From Bacteroidota bacterium (GTDB lineage: Bacteria; Bacteroidota; Bacteroidia; Palsa-965): DNA of 64,000 nucleotides. Of the stretch, positions 44,695 to 53,619 are shown piece by piece. Every line of letters begins with the position of its first letter. Position 1 is the first letter of the stretch. Made by a program: the position numbers and the translations under genes. The stretch spans positions 135,616 to 199,615 of the forward strand of contig VBWE01000012.1 in assembly GCA_006218065.1 (NCBI GenBank). The letters run 5' to 3'. The notes under the pieces were generated by a model. That model saw only the letters and a program-made list of their open reading frames with translations, was not told the DNA's origin and made no database searches.

Positions 44695-46331
44695 AACCGA
44701 TAACGAATACCAATGAAAAAGCCAATGTCGCGGGCTGGAAAGCGCTTGTACCGGTTTACAATTTCGTGGTCTGGCTCAAACTGGTCAAACGTCCCTGGTG
44801 GTGGATTTTCCTGCTGCTGATTCCTACGGTAGGCATTTACATGCTTGCGATCTTGCTGGTCGACCTGTCGAATCATTTCGGAAAACGGAGTTTCCGCGAT
44901 CACGTGATCGCCGTACTTGGTTATTTTCTTTTTGTTCCGCTGATCGGCTTTTCGAAGAAAATAAAATTTGTCGGACCGAAACCGCACGAGAAAAACAAAC
45001 ATATCATCAAAGAATGGGGCGAAGCGGCCGTATTCGCCATCGTGGCAGCGACACTGATCCGCACCTTCGCTTTCGAAGCCTTCACCATCCCGACCTCCTC
45101 GATGGAAAAGTCGCTGATGGTGGGCGATTATCTTTTCGTGAACAAAATGCGCTACGGCGCGAAAATCCCGAGTACGCCGCTCACCTTTCCGTTCACGCAC
45201 AACAGCCTCCCGTTTACGGAAAGCACACCGTCGTTCCTCGACTGGATCGAATTGCCTTACCTGCGTTTTCCCGGCTGGGCGAGTATCAAGAACAACGACA
45301 TCGTCGTATTTAATTTCCCGGAAGGTGATACCGTTGCAGGAAAATATCCCAACATCAGCTATTACCAGCTCGTGCGCGGGCAGGGCCGTGATGTGATCTG
45401 GAATAACCCGCAGATTTTCGGCGATATCCTCATACGCCCGGTGGACAAGGAAGACAATTACATCAAACGCTGCGTGGCGATTCCCGGCGACAAAATGGAA
45501 ATCAAAAACCGGCAGTTGTTCATCAACGGGAAAGAAGCTTACAATCCGCCGAACATGCAGTTCTCGCATTGTTTCAATAACTCGAATCTCGGCGACTGGA
45601 ATATGAAAGAGTTCCAGGAAGGCATCGCGAAGATGAATATCACCGACGAGGTGAATTATATGAACAACCCGAGACTGCTGAAATACGACTCGGCCAAAGA
45701 TTCCATTTTCGCTGTTCCGCCTACTTTGAAATACCAGTTTGCCGTTGCCATGCACGCAAACCAGGTGGACAAATTCCGCGAAAAAGTTGGCCTGACAGAA
45801 GTTGCGCTCGATTCCGCGCACCTGTTCGACCCGGAAACTTTCCCGCACGACATTAAAAACTTCCGCTGGAACCGCGACAATTACGGCCCGCTCACCATTC
45901 CGAAAGCCGGCGTAAAAGTGGACATCAGTTTGAGCAACATCGCACTCTACCGGCGCATCATCGACGTGTATGAGGAGAACGATTTTGAAATCCGCGACGG
46001 GAAAATTTTCATCAACGGGCAGGTCGCAACTTCCTATACGTTCAAGCTCGATTATTATTTCATGATGGGCGACAACCGCCACAACTCGCTCGATTCGCGC
46101 TTCTGGGGCTTCGTGCCCGAAACGCATATCGTCGGTTCGCCTTCCATGATCTGGCTTTCCATTCCCAAGCAGGGCGGCGGAGTACGGACAGAACGCATGA
46201 TCAGTTTCGTCAGCCCCGACGGATTATCGAGATCCTATCTCTGGTATTTTGCCGGTATCGTGGCCGCTATCTTTGCCTTTAACTGGTTCCGCAACCGCCA
46301 CAAACGCGAAGCTGCGAAAAAGAAGAGCTGA
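44640..46331 (+). CDS. lepB: signal peptidase I with extra N-terminal membrane domain
   Basis: LepB cleaves signal peptides of exported proteins. The 563-residue protein has an N-terminal DUF5684-like membrane part (WKALVPVYNFVVWLKLVKRPWWW), then the S26 peptidase: catalytic Ser154 in FTIPTSSMEKS, Lys near 276 in KRCVAIPGDKMEI, and the late motif MMGDNRHNSLDSRFWGFVP. A C-terminal helix near 535-552 anchors the end. A ~190-residue insert separates the Lys region from the last motif. The start is uncertain: the only in-frame ATG before the domain lies 55 nt inside dapB, and the first helix usual in relatives seems absent. Confidence 0.9.
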   Translation: MAARQKRHFRNERSARVLKPITNTNEKANVAGWKALVPVYNFVVWLKLVKRPWWWIFLLLIPTVGIYMLAILLVDLSNHFGKRSFRDHVIAVLGYFLFVPLIGFSKKIKFVGPKPHEKNKHIIKEWGEAAVFAIVAATLIRTFAFEAFTIPTSSMEKSLMVGDYLFVNKMRYGAKIPSTPLTFPFTHNSLPFTESTPSFLDWIELPYLRFPGWASIKNNDIVVFNFPEGDTVAGKYPNISYYQLVRGQGRDVIWNNPQIFGDILIRPVDKEDNYIKRCVAIPGDKMEIKNRQLFINGKEAYNPPNMQFSHCFNNSNLGDWNMKEFQEGIAKMNITDEVNYMNNPRLLKYDSAKDSIFAVPPTLKYQFAVAMHANQVDKFREKVGLTEVALDSAHLFDPETFPHDIKNFRWNRDNYGPLTIPKAGVKVDISLSNIALYRRIIDVYEENDFEIRDGKIFINGQVATSYTFKLDYYFMMGDNRHNSLDSRFWGFVPETHIVGSPSMIWLSIPKQGGGVRTERMISFVSPDGLSRSYLWYFAGIVAAIFAFNWFRNRHKREAAKKKS

Positions 46332-47527
46332 TGGACGAACAGCCGCCGGAAAACGAACAGCCATCCGAAGAACAGGTTCCCCCGCCCGTTCCGGAAGAGT
46401 CTGCTGCGACTTCCCCGGATGCCGGTGAGGAAGATGCTTCCGGAAAAAAGAAGAAAAAGAAAAAACACTGGGTGCGCGAATGGAGCGAAGCGTTTCTTTT
46501 CGCTTTTATCGCCGTACTCATCGCCCGGCTTTTCCTGTTCGAAGCGTTTTCCATTCCTTCGGGATCGATGGACAATACGCTGCTTGCGGGCGATTACGTG
46601 GTGGTGAACAAACTCGCCTTCGGACCGCGCATGCCGCAAACACCGCTCAGCATTCCCTTCACGCACCAGCGGCTCTGGGGAAATGTAAAAGCGTACGTGG
46701 AGTGGATTTCCCTGCCGTACATGCGCATTCCCGGCTATTCGGACATCGCGCACAACGATGTAGTGGTTTTTAATTTTCCCGCGGAAGATATTTTCCCGAT
46801 GGAAGGTCCGCCCGAAAAATACCCGGTCGACAAACGTTCGCATTTCATCAAACGCTGCGTAGCCCTTGCCGGCGATACATTTGAAATACGGAACGGGGAA
46901 ATTTATATCAACGGGAAAAATCTTTCCAACCCGGAGCAGGCGCTGTTCCGCTATTCCGTGAAAGTGGATTCGGTAATCCGCGATCCTGCCCTGCTCCGCC
47001 GTTTCGGTATGGCCAAAGAAAGCAACCGCTCCGAATTCTGGCTGTATGAAGTTACCCTTTCGCCTTCGGCAGCCGACAGCATCCGCAAACTGAAAAACAT
47101 TCTCGCCGTGGAAGCGATCACCGCCGAAGCAGGTTCATTCGATCAAAGCATTTTTCCGAACACCGATAAATTTCCCTGGAACCTCGACCAGTACGGCCCC
47201 CTGGTCATTCCGTCCGAAGGACAAACGGTTAAACTGACGGTGGACAGTCTCCCGCTTTATAAAAGAATCATCGTGGATTACGAACACAACACGCTGCAGG
47301 TTCGCGGCGATTCGATCATGATCAACGGGAAACTGGCGGACAGCTATACGTTTCAAATGAATTATTATTTCATGATGGGCGATAACCGTTACAATTCCTT
47401 CGACTCGCGCATCTGGGGTTTTGTTCCCGAAGACCATATCGTGGGCCGCGCGGCCTTCATTCTTTTTTCATACGACAAGCAAAACGGGCACACGCGCTGG
47501 AGCAGAATTTTTGACGGGATACACTAA
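46331..47527 (+). CDS. lepB: signal peptidase I, second copy
   Basis: A 398-residue paralogue of the upstream peptidase. A Pro/Glu-rich cytoplasmic start (1-40) and a Lys cluster precede one membrane helix (53-68). Ser78 lies in FSIPSGSMDNT, Lys near 173 in KRCVALAGDTFEI, and MMGDNRYNSFDSRIWGFVP closes the active site. It lacks the extra N-terminal domain and the C-terminal anchor. Its ATG overlaps the previous stop by 1 nt. Tandem lepB genes are frequent in Bacteroidota; division of labour is unknown. Confidence 0.95.
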   Translation: MDEQPPENEQPSEEQVPPPVPEESAATSPDAGEEDASGKKKKKKKHWVREWSEAFLFAFIAVLIARLFLFEAFSIPSGSMDNTLLAGDYVVVNKLAFGPRMPQTPLSIPFTHQRLWGNVKAYVEWISLPYMRIPGYSDIAHNDVVVFNFPAEDIFPMEGPPEKYPVDKRSHFIKRCVALAGDTFEIRNGEIYINGKNLSNPEQALFRYSVKVDSVIRDPALLRRFGMAKESNRSEFWLYEVTLSPSAADSIRKLKNILAVEAITAEAGSFDQSIFPNTDKFPWNLDQYGPLVIPSEGQTVKLTVDSLPLYKRIIVDYEHNTLQVRGDSIMINGKLADSYTFQMNYYFMMGDNRYNSFDSRIWGFVPEDHIVGRAAFILFSYDKQNGHTRWSRIFDGIH

Positions 47528-47528
47528 A

Positions 47529-47650
47529 CTGTTTACCGTTTACTGTTTACCGTTTACCGTTCTGTGTAGTTGAAGAAGAAGTATACAGATATTGACGACA
47601 TCCTTGTAATATCAAAACGGTAAACGGGGAACGGTAAACGGGGAACCAGT
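47529..47650 (+). repeat. intergenic foldback element E7 (TTTACNG words)
   Basis: The left arm from 47529 is TTTACCG, TTTACTG, TTTACCG, TTTACCG. The right arm 47614-47650 is CGGTAAA, CGGGGAA, CGGTAAA, CGGGGAA, an exact 14-bp double. The core (about 47560-47613) contains GTTGAAGAAGAAGTATAC and GATATTGACGACATCC. Across 68 bp including inner arm bases it differs from E6 at five positions, all transitions. It begins right after the lepB stop. Confidence 0.92.
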
Positions 47651-47664
47651 AATAACTACGCTGC

Positions 47665-48435
47665 ATGGAACTAGTCATCCTGATGTTCTTCGCATTCATC
47701 GCCGGTTTCATCGACGCGGTGGTCGGCGGCGGAGGACTTATCCAGCTTCCTGCATTTTTTCTCGCGTATCCCGCACTTCCGGCGCCGGTGATTTTCGGCA
47801 GCAACAAATTCGCGGGATTCGCAGGGACAACGGTTGCGGCCGTCCGCTACATACGCACCACTTCCGTTCCCTGGAAAGCCGTGTGGCCCGCCATTGTTAC
47901 AGCGCTCGTGTTTGCGGTAGTCGGTGCACGGCTGGTCAGTTTATTCGACAAGGAACTTATGAAGCCCGTGGTGCTGGGCTTGCTGATTGCCGTAGCCATT
48001 TACACCTTCCTGAAAAAAGATTTCGGAATCAGCAAAAAGAAAGCGCTCGACCCGGTTACGCTTACCGTCGCTTCTTTTTCTGCGGGCGCGCTGCTCGGAC
48101 TGTACGACGGATTTTTCGGACCAGGAACCGGCAGTTTCCTGATCGTGATTTACGTGAGCGTTTTCGGTTTCGATTTCCTGAATGCTTCCGTCAGCGCCAA
48201 GCTGATCAACTGCGCAACGAACCTCGCCGCGCTGGCCTGGTTCGCCTGGAGCGGGCAGATCCGCTACGATCTCGCCATCCCGGCAGCTGTTTGTAACATG
48301 GGCGGTGCATATCTCGGCGCGCGCATGGCGGTTGCGAAAGGAAGTAAATTCATCCGCGTACTTTTTCTCGTCGTGGTCAGCGGCATGATCCTGAAATTCG
48401 GCTGGGATGTTTTGTATCCGTATTTTTCGTCGTGA
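47665..48435 (+). CDS. TSUP family transporter (TauE/SafE)
   Basis: A 256-residue membrane protein with about eight helices. The first contains FIAGFIDAVVGGGGLIQLPAFF and the second half repeats it as GLYDGFFGPGTGSFLIV, the paired G/D motifs of sulfite exporter TauE/SafE proteins. Family members move sulfite, sulfoacetate or other organic anions. No sulfur gene is near, so the substrate is open. Its stop overlaps the wbqC-family start. Confidence 0.92.
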   Translation: MELVILMFFAFIAGFIDAVVGGGGLIQLPAFFLAYPALPAPVIFGSNKFAGFAGTTVAAVRYIRTTSVPWKAVWPAIVTALVFAVVGARLVSLFDKELMKPVVLGLLIAVAIYTFLKKDFGISKKKALDPVTLTVASFSAGALLGLYDGFFGPGTGSFLIVIYVSVFGFDFLNASVSAKLINCATNLAALAWFAWSGQIRYDLAIPAAVCNMGGAYLGARMAVAKGSKFIRVLFLVVVSGMILKFGWDVLYPYFSS

Positions 48436-49040
48436 TGAACGTCCCGGTACTGTCTTCGCTTTACCTCGCGCCGCTGGAATACTACGCTGTTCTTGCCGCC
48501 CAGGATTCCGTGGTGATCGACCTGCACGAACATTTCGTGAAGCAGACCTGGCGCAACCGCTGCCGGATCGCCGGACCGAACGGTTTGCAGGATCTCGTCA
48601 TCCCGGTGGAAAAATACGCGAACCATACGCCGGCAAAAGATATCCGCATGTCGTACCACGAACAATGGCAGCGGCTGCACTGGCGAAGCATTAAAACAGC
48701 TTATGGCAATTCTGCGTTTTTCGAATTTTATGCGGATTATTTCTCGCCGTTTTACGAAGCGCGGAAAACCGAACTGCTTTCCGATTTCAACCGGGAAATA
48801 CTGGAACTCACGCTTCGGCTGCTGAAGATCAACTGCAGTATCAGCTATTCCGAAAATTTTATCGAAACGGCAGATGCGGATTACCGGGAAAAAATTTCTC
48901 CCAAAAGCCATGTACTATTTTCAGCAGTTCCCCGTTATGCACAGGTATTTGAAGAACGGCATGGGTTTCAGCAGAACCTGTCGGTAATTGATTTGCTTTG
49001 CTGCGCCGGGCCGGAAAGCGGGCGTTTACTGAAAGGATAA
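48435..49040 (+). CDS. WbqC family protein
   Basis: The 201 residues match WbqC-like proteins: LYLAPLEYYAVLA at the start, WRNRCRIAGPNGLQDLVIPVEK, WQRLHWRSIKTAYGNSAFFEFYADYF and a late SVIDLLCCAGPES. WbqC is named from O-antigen loci, but its activity is unknown. Its position near lepB is common in Bacteroidota. ATG at 48435 shares one base with the transporter stop; a GTG three bases upstream is also possible. Confidence 0.9.
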   Translation: MNVPVLSSLYLAPLEYYAVLAAQDSVVIDLHEHFVKQTWRNRCRIAGPNGLQDLVIPVEKYANHTPAKDIRMSYHEQWQRLHWRSIKTAYGNSAFFEFYADYFSPFYEARKTELLSDFNREILELTLRLLKINCSISYSENFIETADADYREKISPKSHVLFSAVPRYAQVFEERHGFQQNLSVIDLLCCAGPESGRLLKG

Positions 49041-49046
49041 CGATAC

Positions 49047-50240
49047 ATGAAATCATTCCGAATTGCTTTTCTCTTCCTGGTTCCCGGTATGCTTTTTTTC
49101 GGCTGCAGCAAAGATGTCGCTTACCCGGCTGCAGTCGGCTCATTTGAAAAAACATACGGCGGTGCAGGAAGCGATTACGGACGATCGGTCAGCAACTATG
49201 GCCCAGGCGGAAAAGAATACCTGATGGCGGGGTATTCCAACAGCGCATCCGTTTCCAATTATGATTTTTTACTCATACGCGCCGATTCTGCGGGAACGGT
49301 GATCTGGCAAAAATATTACGGCGGTGCGGGCGATGATGTGCTGCTGGCAACAGCCGATCTTCAAGACACCACTTTCCTGGTTGCGGGTTATACGCAAAGT
49401 TTCGGCGCCGGTGGAAAAGACATGTACGTCATTGCCGTAAATACGTATGGCACGATGCAATGGAGCCATACTTACGGAGGCTCGGCCGACGAGCAGTGTT
49501 ATGGCATCGCGCAGTTTTCTAACGGACAGCGCCTGCTCACCGGCACAACACAAAGTTTCGGCGCGCAGGGCGAGGACCTTTACCTTGTCCGGACAGATTG
49601 GAGCGGCGATACGTTGTGGACGAAACGTTACGGCGGCCCCATGAACGATGGCGGAGTGAATATTCACGTGTTCCCGGATAACAGTTTTATGGTACTCGGC
49701 TATACGAACAGTTTCGGAAACGGTGACACGGATTTGTGGCTGCTGCGCTGTGATGCAAACGGCGATACGCTGTGGACAAAAACGATCGGAACTCCCGGGT
49801 ACGAAGAACCGCACCAAATCAAAATGACGCCCGACGGGAACCTGCTCATCACGGCGCATACCGCGGGATTCGGGCACCCGGAACATAATGTTTACCTGGT
49901 GAAAATTGATATGTCCGGAAATATCCTCTGGCAAAACAATTACGGCGGCAGCCAGCACGATGGCGGCGAATGGAGCGTGATCGCATCCGACGGTTCAATT
50001 TACACCGCTGCGCGCAGTATGAGCTTCGGCAATATGCAGCAAATGTACCTGCTGCATACCAGCTCGGGCGGAGGGTTGATGACTGAACGGAATTTCGGCA
50101 GCCACCATGACGAAGCTGCGCACAGTATTATTTTTTCTTCGCCGGGAAATTTTTCTTCTCCTTCCCACCTCCTGCTCTTCGGCGAGCGCGATGCAGACGG
50201 GCAGGTTGATTTTTTTCTTGCGCAGAAACCGGTGGATTGA
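49047..50240 (+). CDS. beta-propeller-like lipoprotein
   Basis: A 397-residue protein with a lipoprotein signal ending LFFGC (Cys near residue 20). The rest is about seven repeats of ~50 residues with the pattern W-x-K-x-Y/F-G-G, then D, then AGYTxSFGxGxxDxYL (for example VAGYTQSFGAGGKDMYVI and VLGYTNSFGNGDTDLWLL). This predicts a beta-propeller of the type seen in cell-surface proteins. No catalytic residues stand out. It is 6 nt after wbqC, so part of that unit. Confidence 0.82.
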   Translation: MKSFRIAFLFLVPGMLFFGCSKDVAYPAAVGSFEKTYGGAGSDYGRSVSNYGPGGKEYLMAGYSNSASVSNYDFLLIRADSAGTVIWQKYYGGAGDDVLLATADLQDTTFLVAGYTQSFGAGGKDMYVIAVNTYGTMQWSHTYGGSADEQCYGIAQFSNGQRLLTGTTQSFGAQGEDLYLVRTDWSGDTLWTKRYGGPMNDGGVNIHVFPDNSFMVLGYTNSFGNGDTDLWLLRCDANGDTLWTKTIGTPGYEEPHQIKMTPDGNLLITAHTAGFGHPEHNVYLVKIDMSGNILWQNNYGGSQHDGGEWSVIASDGSIYTAARSMSFGNMQQMYLLHTSSGGGLMTERNFGSHHDEAAHSIIFSSPGNFSSPSHLLLFGERDADGQVDFFLAQKPVD

Positions 50241-50251
50241 ATCCGGGAACT

Positions 50252-51136
50252 TTACTGCCGGACCGTTTTCATCCAGCGACCGGCGAAACGTTTACCGTCA
50301 GCTTCGGCAACGAGAAAATATAAACCGGCAGGAAACTCTTCCGCAGCCGGCTGCAGCCGGTGTACTCCCGGACTCAGCATACCTTCCTGTTTTTCATAAA
50401 GCACACGCCCCGCAACATCGGTCACCGTAAATTTCACCGGCGCATTCCGCTCCAGTTTCAATTCCAGGACAGGATGCGCTGTTCCTGATCCGAGTACCTG
50501 GAAATTGCCCGGGGAAGAAGTCGCAGAAAAAATTCCGGTCGATGTGGAGTAATGAATCGTAACGGCAATATGATCGATATACGCTGTTTGCTGCGAAGCG
50601 TCCCCATTCGACACTTTCACCAGCACGCCGAACTGCGCATTGTTGATCATCGCCGGTGTCCAGGCATATCCCCAAAGCGGATCGCCGGGCTGACCGTAGG
50701 TTTTAGTAGCATACGCTGCGGGCCATACTGTAGCCGGATCAGCCATATTCGTTCCTACCGGCCCGGTCAGCGGATCAGGTTCAAGCTGCACGATCGAATC
50801 ATGCAGTCCCTGGGCCGTTAATCCTTTCCGCGTTACGTCAACGTGAATGCTGTCTATCGTGGCGGTGAGCGGAATGTTGAAGCCGAAAACGGAAGCTTCC
50901 ATATACCGGGAAGCATAACAACTGCTCTGGAAGCAAAAACCGTTTTGCATCAGTCCGACATCCGCTCCCGCGCCATCGGCAGCAAGCACATTGGTTTCAT
51001 TGCTCCAGGTCGCTCCCGCGCAACTGAGACAGGCTGACGAAGGCAGTGTAGCTGCACTTCCCGGGTTTGCGGTGACAGGCGATTGCGCGAAAACACCAAA
51101 AGGAACAAAAAACAAAAGAGAAAAAGCGGTTTTCAT
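50252..51136 (-). CDS. T9SS type A sorting domain protein
   Basis: A 294-residue secreted protein. The signal MKTAFSLLFFVPFGVFAQ is followed by a beta-rich domain with SACLSCAGATWSN and DSIHVDVTRKG. The last ~70 residues form a type A sorting domain: VTDVAGRVLYEKQEG, SPGVHRLQPAAEEFPAGLYFLV and the closing FAGRWMKTVRQ. Such domains route proteins through the T9SS to the surface. A longer frame from 51241 is rejected since the signal peptide starts at 51136. Substrate or role unknown. Confidence 0.88.
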   Translation of the reverse strand: MKTAFSLLFFVPFGVFAQSPVTANPGSAATLPSSACLSCAGATWSNETNVLAADGAGADVGLMQNGFCFQSSCYASRYMEASVFGFNIPLTATIDSIHVDVTRKGLTAQGLHDSIVQLEPDPLTGPVGTNMADPATVWPAAYATKTYGQPGDPLWGYAWTPAMINNAQFGVLVKVSNGDASQQTAYIDHIAVTIHYSTSTGIFSATSSPGNFQVLGSGTAHPVLELKLERNAPVKFTVTDVAGRVLYEKQEGMLSPGVHRLQPAAEEFPAGLYFLVAEADGKRFAGRWMKTVRQ

Positions 51137-51224
51137 GGTTTCCTGTGTTTTATCAAATATACCCCGGAAAGCTGCAAAAAACAATGAGCGGGGCCCGGAA
51201 GTTTTTTCGTTTCCTCCCGATTCG

Positions 51225-51232
51225 TACATTCG
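51225..51232 (+). promoter_or_regulatory. possible -7 box of the aminotransferase operon
   Basis: TACATTCG matches 7 of 8 positions of TAnnTTTG, 21 nt before the ATG at 51254. Confidence 0.35.
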
Positions 51233-51253
51233 CATACACACATCCTCAAACCG

Positions 51254-52555
51254 ATGAGCAACCGCCGCAGTTTCATGAAAAAGCTGGGCCTCACCGCAGG
51301 CGCGCTTTCCCTCTCTTCTATTCTCGAACCGCTGCTGGCCGCCGGGCTTGACGATGCGCTGGAACGCGTGGACGGGATGACACCCGCCGAAGCGGCAGCC
51401 GATGAAGATTTCTGGGCATACATCCGCGAATGTTTTACCGTTTCACAGAATGTGATCAACCTGAACAACGGCGGTGTCAGTCCGCAGCCGAAAAGCGTGC
51501 AGGACGCGCATATCCGGTATTACCAGATGTGCAACGAAGGTCCTTCCTATTTCATGTGGCGTACGCTCGACCAGGGCCGCGAACCGCTGCGGAAAAAACT
51601 GGCCGATCTTGCCGGCTGCAGTTCGGAGGAAATCGCGATCAACCGGAATTCGACTGAAGGACTGAACACGGTTATTTTCGGGCTCAACCTGAAAGCGGGC
51701 GACGAAGTAGTGCTGACCAAACAGGATTACCCGAATATGATCAATGCCTGGAAACAGCGCGAAAAACGCGACGGCATTAAACTCGTCTGGCTGAATTTCG
51801 AATTCCCGATCGAGAATGACGAAGTGATCGTGAAAAAATTCGCGGAAGCGTTTACCGACAAAACGAAAATCGTACACATCACGCACATCATCAACTGGAC
51901 CGGGCAGATTCTGCCTGCGAAAAAAATCGCGCAGGAAGCGCATAAACGGAACATCGAAGTAATCGCTGACGGCGCACACAGCTTCGCGCATATCGATTAC
52001 AAAATTCCCGATCTCGATTGCGATTATTACGCCACCAGCCTGCACAAATGGCTCTGCGCACCGTTCGGCAGCGGTTTGCTTTACATTAAAAAGGACAAGA
52101 TCAAAAACGTATGGGCTTTGCTTTCGAACACCGAGCCCGATAGCAGCGACATCCGGAAATTCGAGTCGCTGGGCACGCGTTCTTTCGCTTCGGAAATGGC
52201 CATCGCCTACTCCGTGGATTTTCACCAGATGATCGGTTCGAAAAGAAAAGAAGCGCGCCTGCGTTACCTGAAAGATTACTGGGCGGCTAAAGCGGCGAAG
52301 ATCAAAGGCGTGAAACTGAACACATCACTGAAAGCCCCGTTCTCCTGTGCCATCGGCAACTTCAGCATCGAAGGCTGGAAGCCGGAAGAAATCGACGGGC
52401 ATCTTTTCGACAAGTACAAAATCCATACAGTCGGCATCAACTGGGAAAACATCCACGGTGTGCGCGTAACGCCGCATGTATATACTGCGCTGCCCGATCT
52501 CGACAAACTGCTGGAAGCCATTACGGAAATGGCGCAATCGCTGCCGAAGAAATAG
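51254..52555 (+). CDS. class V aminotransferase-fold PLP enzyme, exported
   Basis: The 433-residue protein has a twin-arginine-like signal (SNRRSFMKKLG) and then a PLP fold type I body: VINLNNGGVSPQPKSV, NRNSTEGLNTVIFGL, VIADGAHSFAHIDY (Asp for the pyridine nitrogen) and YATSLHKWLCAPFGSGLLY with the PLP Lys near 265. It resembles isopenicillin N epimerase/cysteine desulfurase-like enzymes. Export of a PLP enzyme via Tat is consistent with folded cofactor loading. It leads an operon with RidA, which detoxifies imines made by such enzymes. Confidence 0.9.
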   Translation: MSNRRSFMKKLGLTAGALSLSSILEPLLAAGLDDALERVDGMTPAEAAADEDFWAYIRECFTVSQNVINLNNGGVSPQPKSVQDAHIRYYQMCNEGPSYFMWRTLDQGREPLRKKLADLAGCSSEEIAINRNSTEGLNTVIFGLNLKAGDEVVLTKQDYPNMINAWKQREKRDGIKLVWLNFEFPIENDEVIVKKFAEAFTDKTKIVHITHIINWTGQILPAKKIAQEAHKRNIEVIADGAHSFAHIDYKIPDLDCDYYATSLHKWLCAPFGSGLLYIKKDKIKNVWALLSNTEPDSSDIRKFESLGTRSFASEMAIAYSVDFHQMIGSKRKEARLRYLKDYWAAKAAKIKGVKLNTSLKAPFSCAIGNFSIEGWKPEEIDGHLFDKYKIHTVGINWENIHGVRVTPHVYTALPDLDKLLEAITEMAQSLPKK

Positions 52556-52560
52556 TACCC

Positions 52561-53034
52561 ATGAACAAAACCATTTTCATCGGCGTGGCATTCATCGCGA
52601 TCGGCGGTTTGCTCTGGCTTACGCTTTCGACGCGGAAAACGATGGAAACCAAACCGGCGTATATCGTTACGGATAAAGCGCCCAAACCCATCGGACCGTA
52701 TTCGCAGGCGGTTGCCAAAGGAAACGCACTTTTCGTTTCCGGGCAGATCGCGCTCGATCCCGTGAATGGAAAATTAGATACGGCCGATATCGTTTCGGAA
52801 ACGAAAATGGTGATGGAAAATATCAAAGCCATCCTGTCCGCCGCCGGCATGAGCATGAACGATGTGGCCAAATCAACTATTTATATGACCAGCCTCGCCG
52901 ATTTCCCGAAAATGAACGATGTCTACGGTTCCTATTTCCAGGCCGGGAAATATCCCGCGCGGGAGACCGTGCAGGTGGCCGCCTTGCCGAAAGGCGTGCA
53001 TATGGAAATCAGCGTGGTGGCCGTAGCGCAATAA
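52561..53034 (+). CDS. RidA family protein with N-terminal membrane anchor
   Basis: RidA hydrolyses reactive enamines and imines released by PLP enzymes. The 157-residue protein adds a 22-residue hydrophobic N-terminus (KTIFIGVAFIAIGGLLWLTL) to a normal ~130-residue RidA domain: KAPKPIGPYSQAVAKGN, VSGQIALDP, and ARETVQVAALPKG, with the carboxylate-binding Arg. The anchor should place the domain in the periplasm, the same side as the Tat-exported aminotransferase 5 nt upstream. This matching location supports a joint role. Confidence 0.9.
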   Translation: MNKTIFIGVAFIAIGGLLWLTLSTRKTMETKPAYIVTDKAPKPIGPYSQAVAKGNALFVSGQIALDPVNGKLDTADIVSETKMVMENIKAILSAAGMSMNDVAKSTIYMTSLADFPKMNDVYGSYFQAGKYPARETVQVAALPKGVHMEISVVAVAQ

Positions 53035-53043
53035 ATAAACGGG

Positions 53044-53562
53044 ATGAATCTCCGCGAAGCCATTCTGAAAGAACATTCCAAAGCCAACAGGCAGCGAATC
53101 GTAAAATGGATCGGAAAAGATCCGCAGCGATTCAAAGAACTGGTCGGTCATTTTCTCGGCAACGAATATCGCCTGGTCCAGCTCGCCGCCCCGGTTTTGA
53201 GCGATTGTGCTGAAGCGCAGCCGCAATTAGTGAAACCGTATCTCGGCAAGCTGATCAAAAACCTGGAAAAGGAAGGTCATCACGATGCCGTTGTCCGGGG
53301 TACCGTTCGCTTTCTGCAGTTCACCGATGTGCCGGAAAAGTATCTCGGCATACTTGCCAATACCTGCTTCCGCCTGCTGATGAAAGCCGATTCACCGATC
53401 GCCGTAAAAGCGTTTTCGATGACGGTTTTATTGAATATCTGCCGGAAAGAACCCGGCCTGAAAAATGAACTGAAACTGGTCATTGAAGGACTTATGTCCA
53501 ATGCTTCGGCAGGATTGTGCAATCGCGGCCAAAAAACGCTGCGGGCTTTGGAGAAAATTTAG
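53044..53562 (+). CDS. hypothetical HEAT-like repeat protein
   Basis: A 172-residue, all-helical cytoplasmic protein. Its helices repeat with about 30-40-residue spacing (RFKELVGHFLGNEYRLVQLA, LVKPYLGKLIKNLEKEG, KAFSMTVLLNICRKEP), as in HEAT or ARM solenoids. It starts 9 nt after RidA. A protein of the same size and style (62933-63466) lies near the window end. No function can be assigned. Confidence 0.7.
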   Translation: MNLREAILKEHSKANRQRIVKWIGKDPQRFKELVGHFLGNEYRLVQLAAPVLSDCAEAQPQLVKPYLGKLIKNLEKEGHHDAVVRGTVRFLQFTDVPEKYLGILANTCFRLLMKADSPIAVKAFSMTVLLNICRKEPGLKNELKLVIEGLMSNASAGLCNRGQKTLRALEKI

Positions 53563-53619
53563 GCGCGTTTTCCCACATTTTTCTACCTTAGCTACTTGCC
53601 ACCACAAACAAACCTGCTC

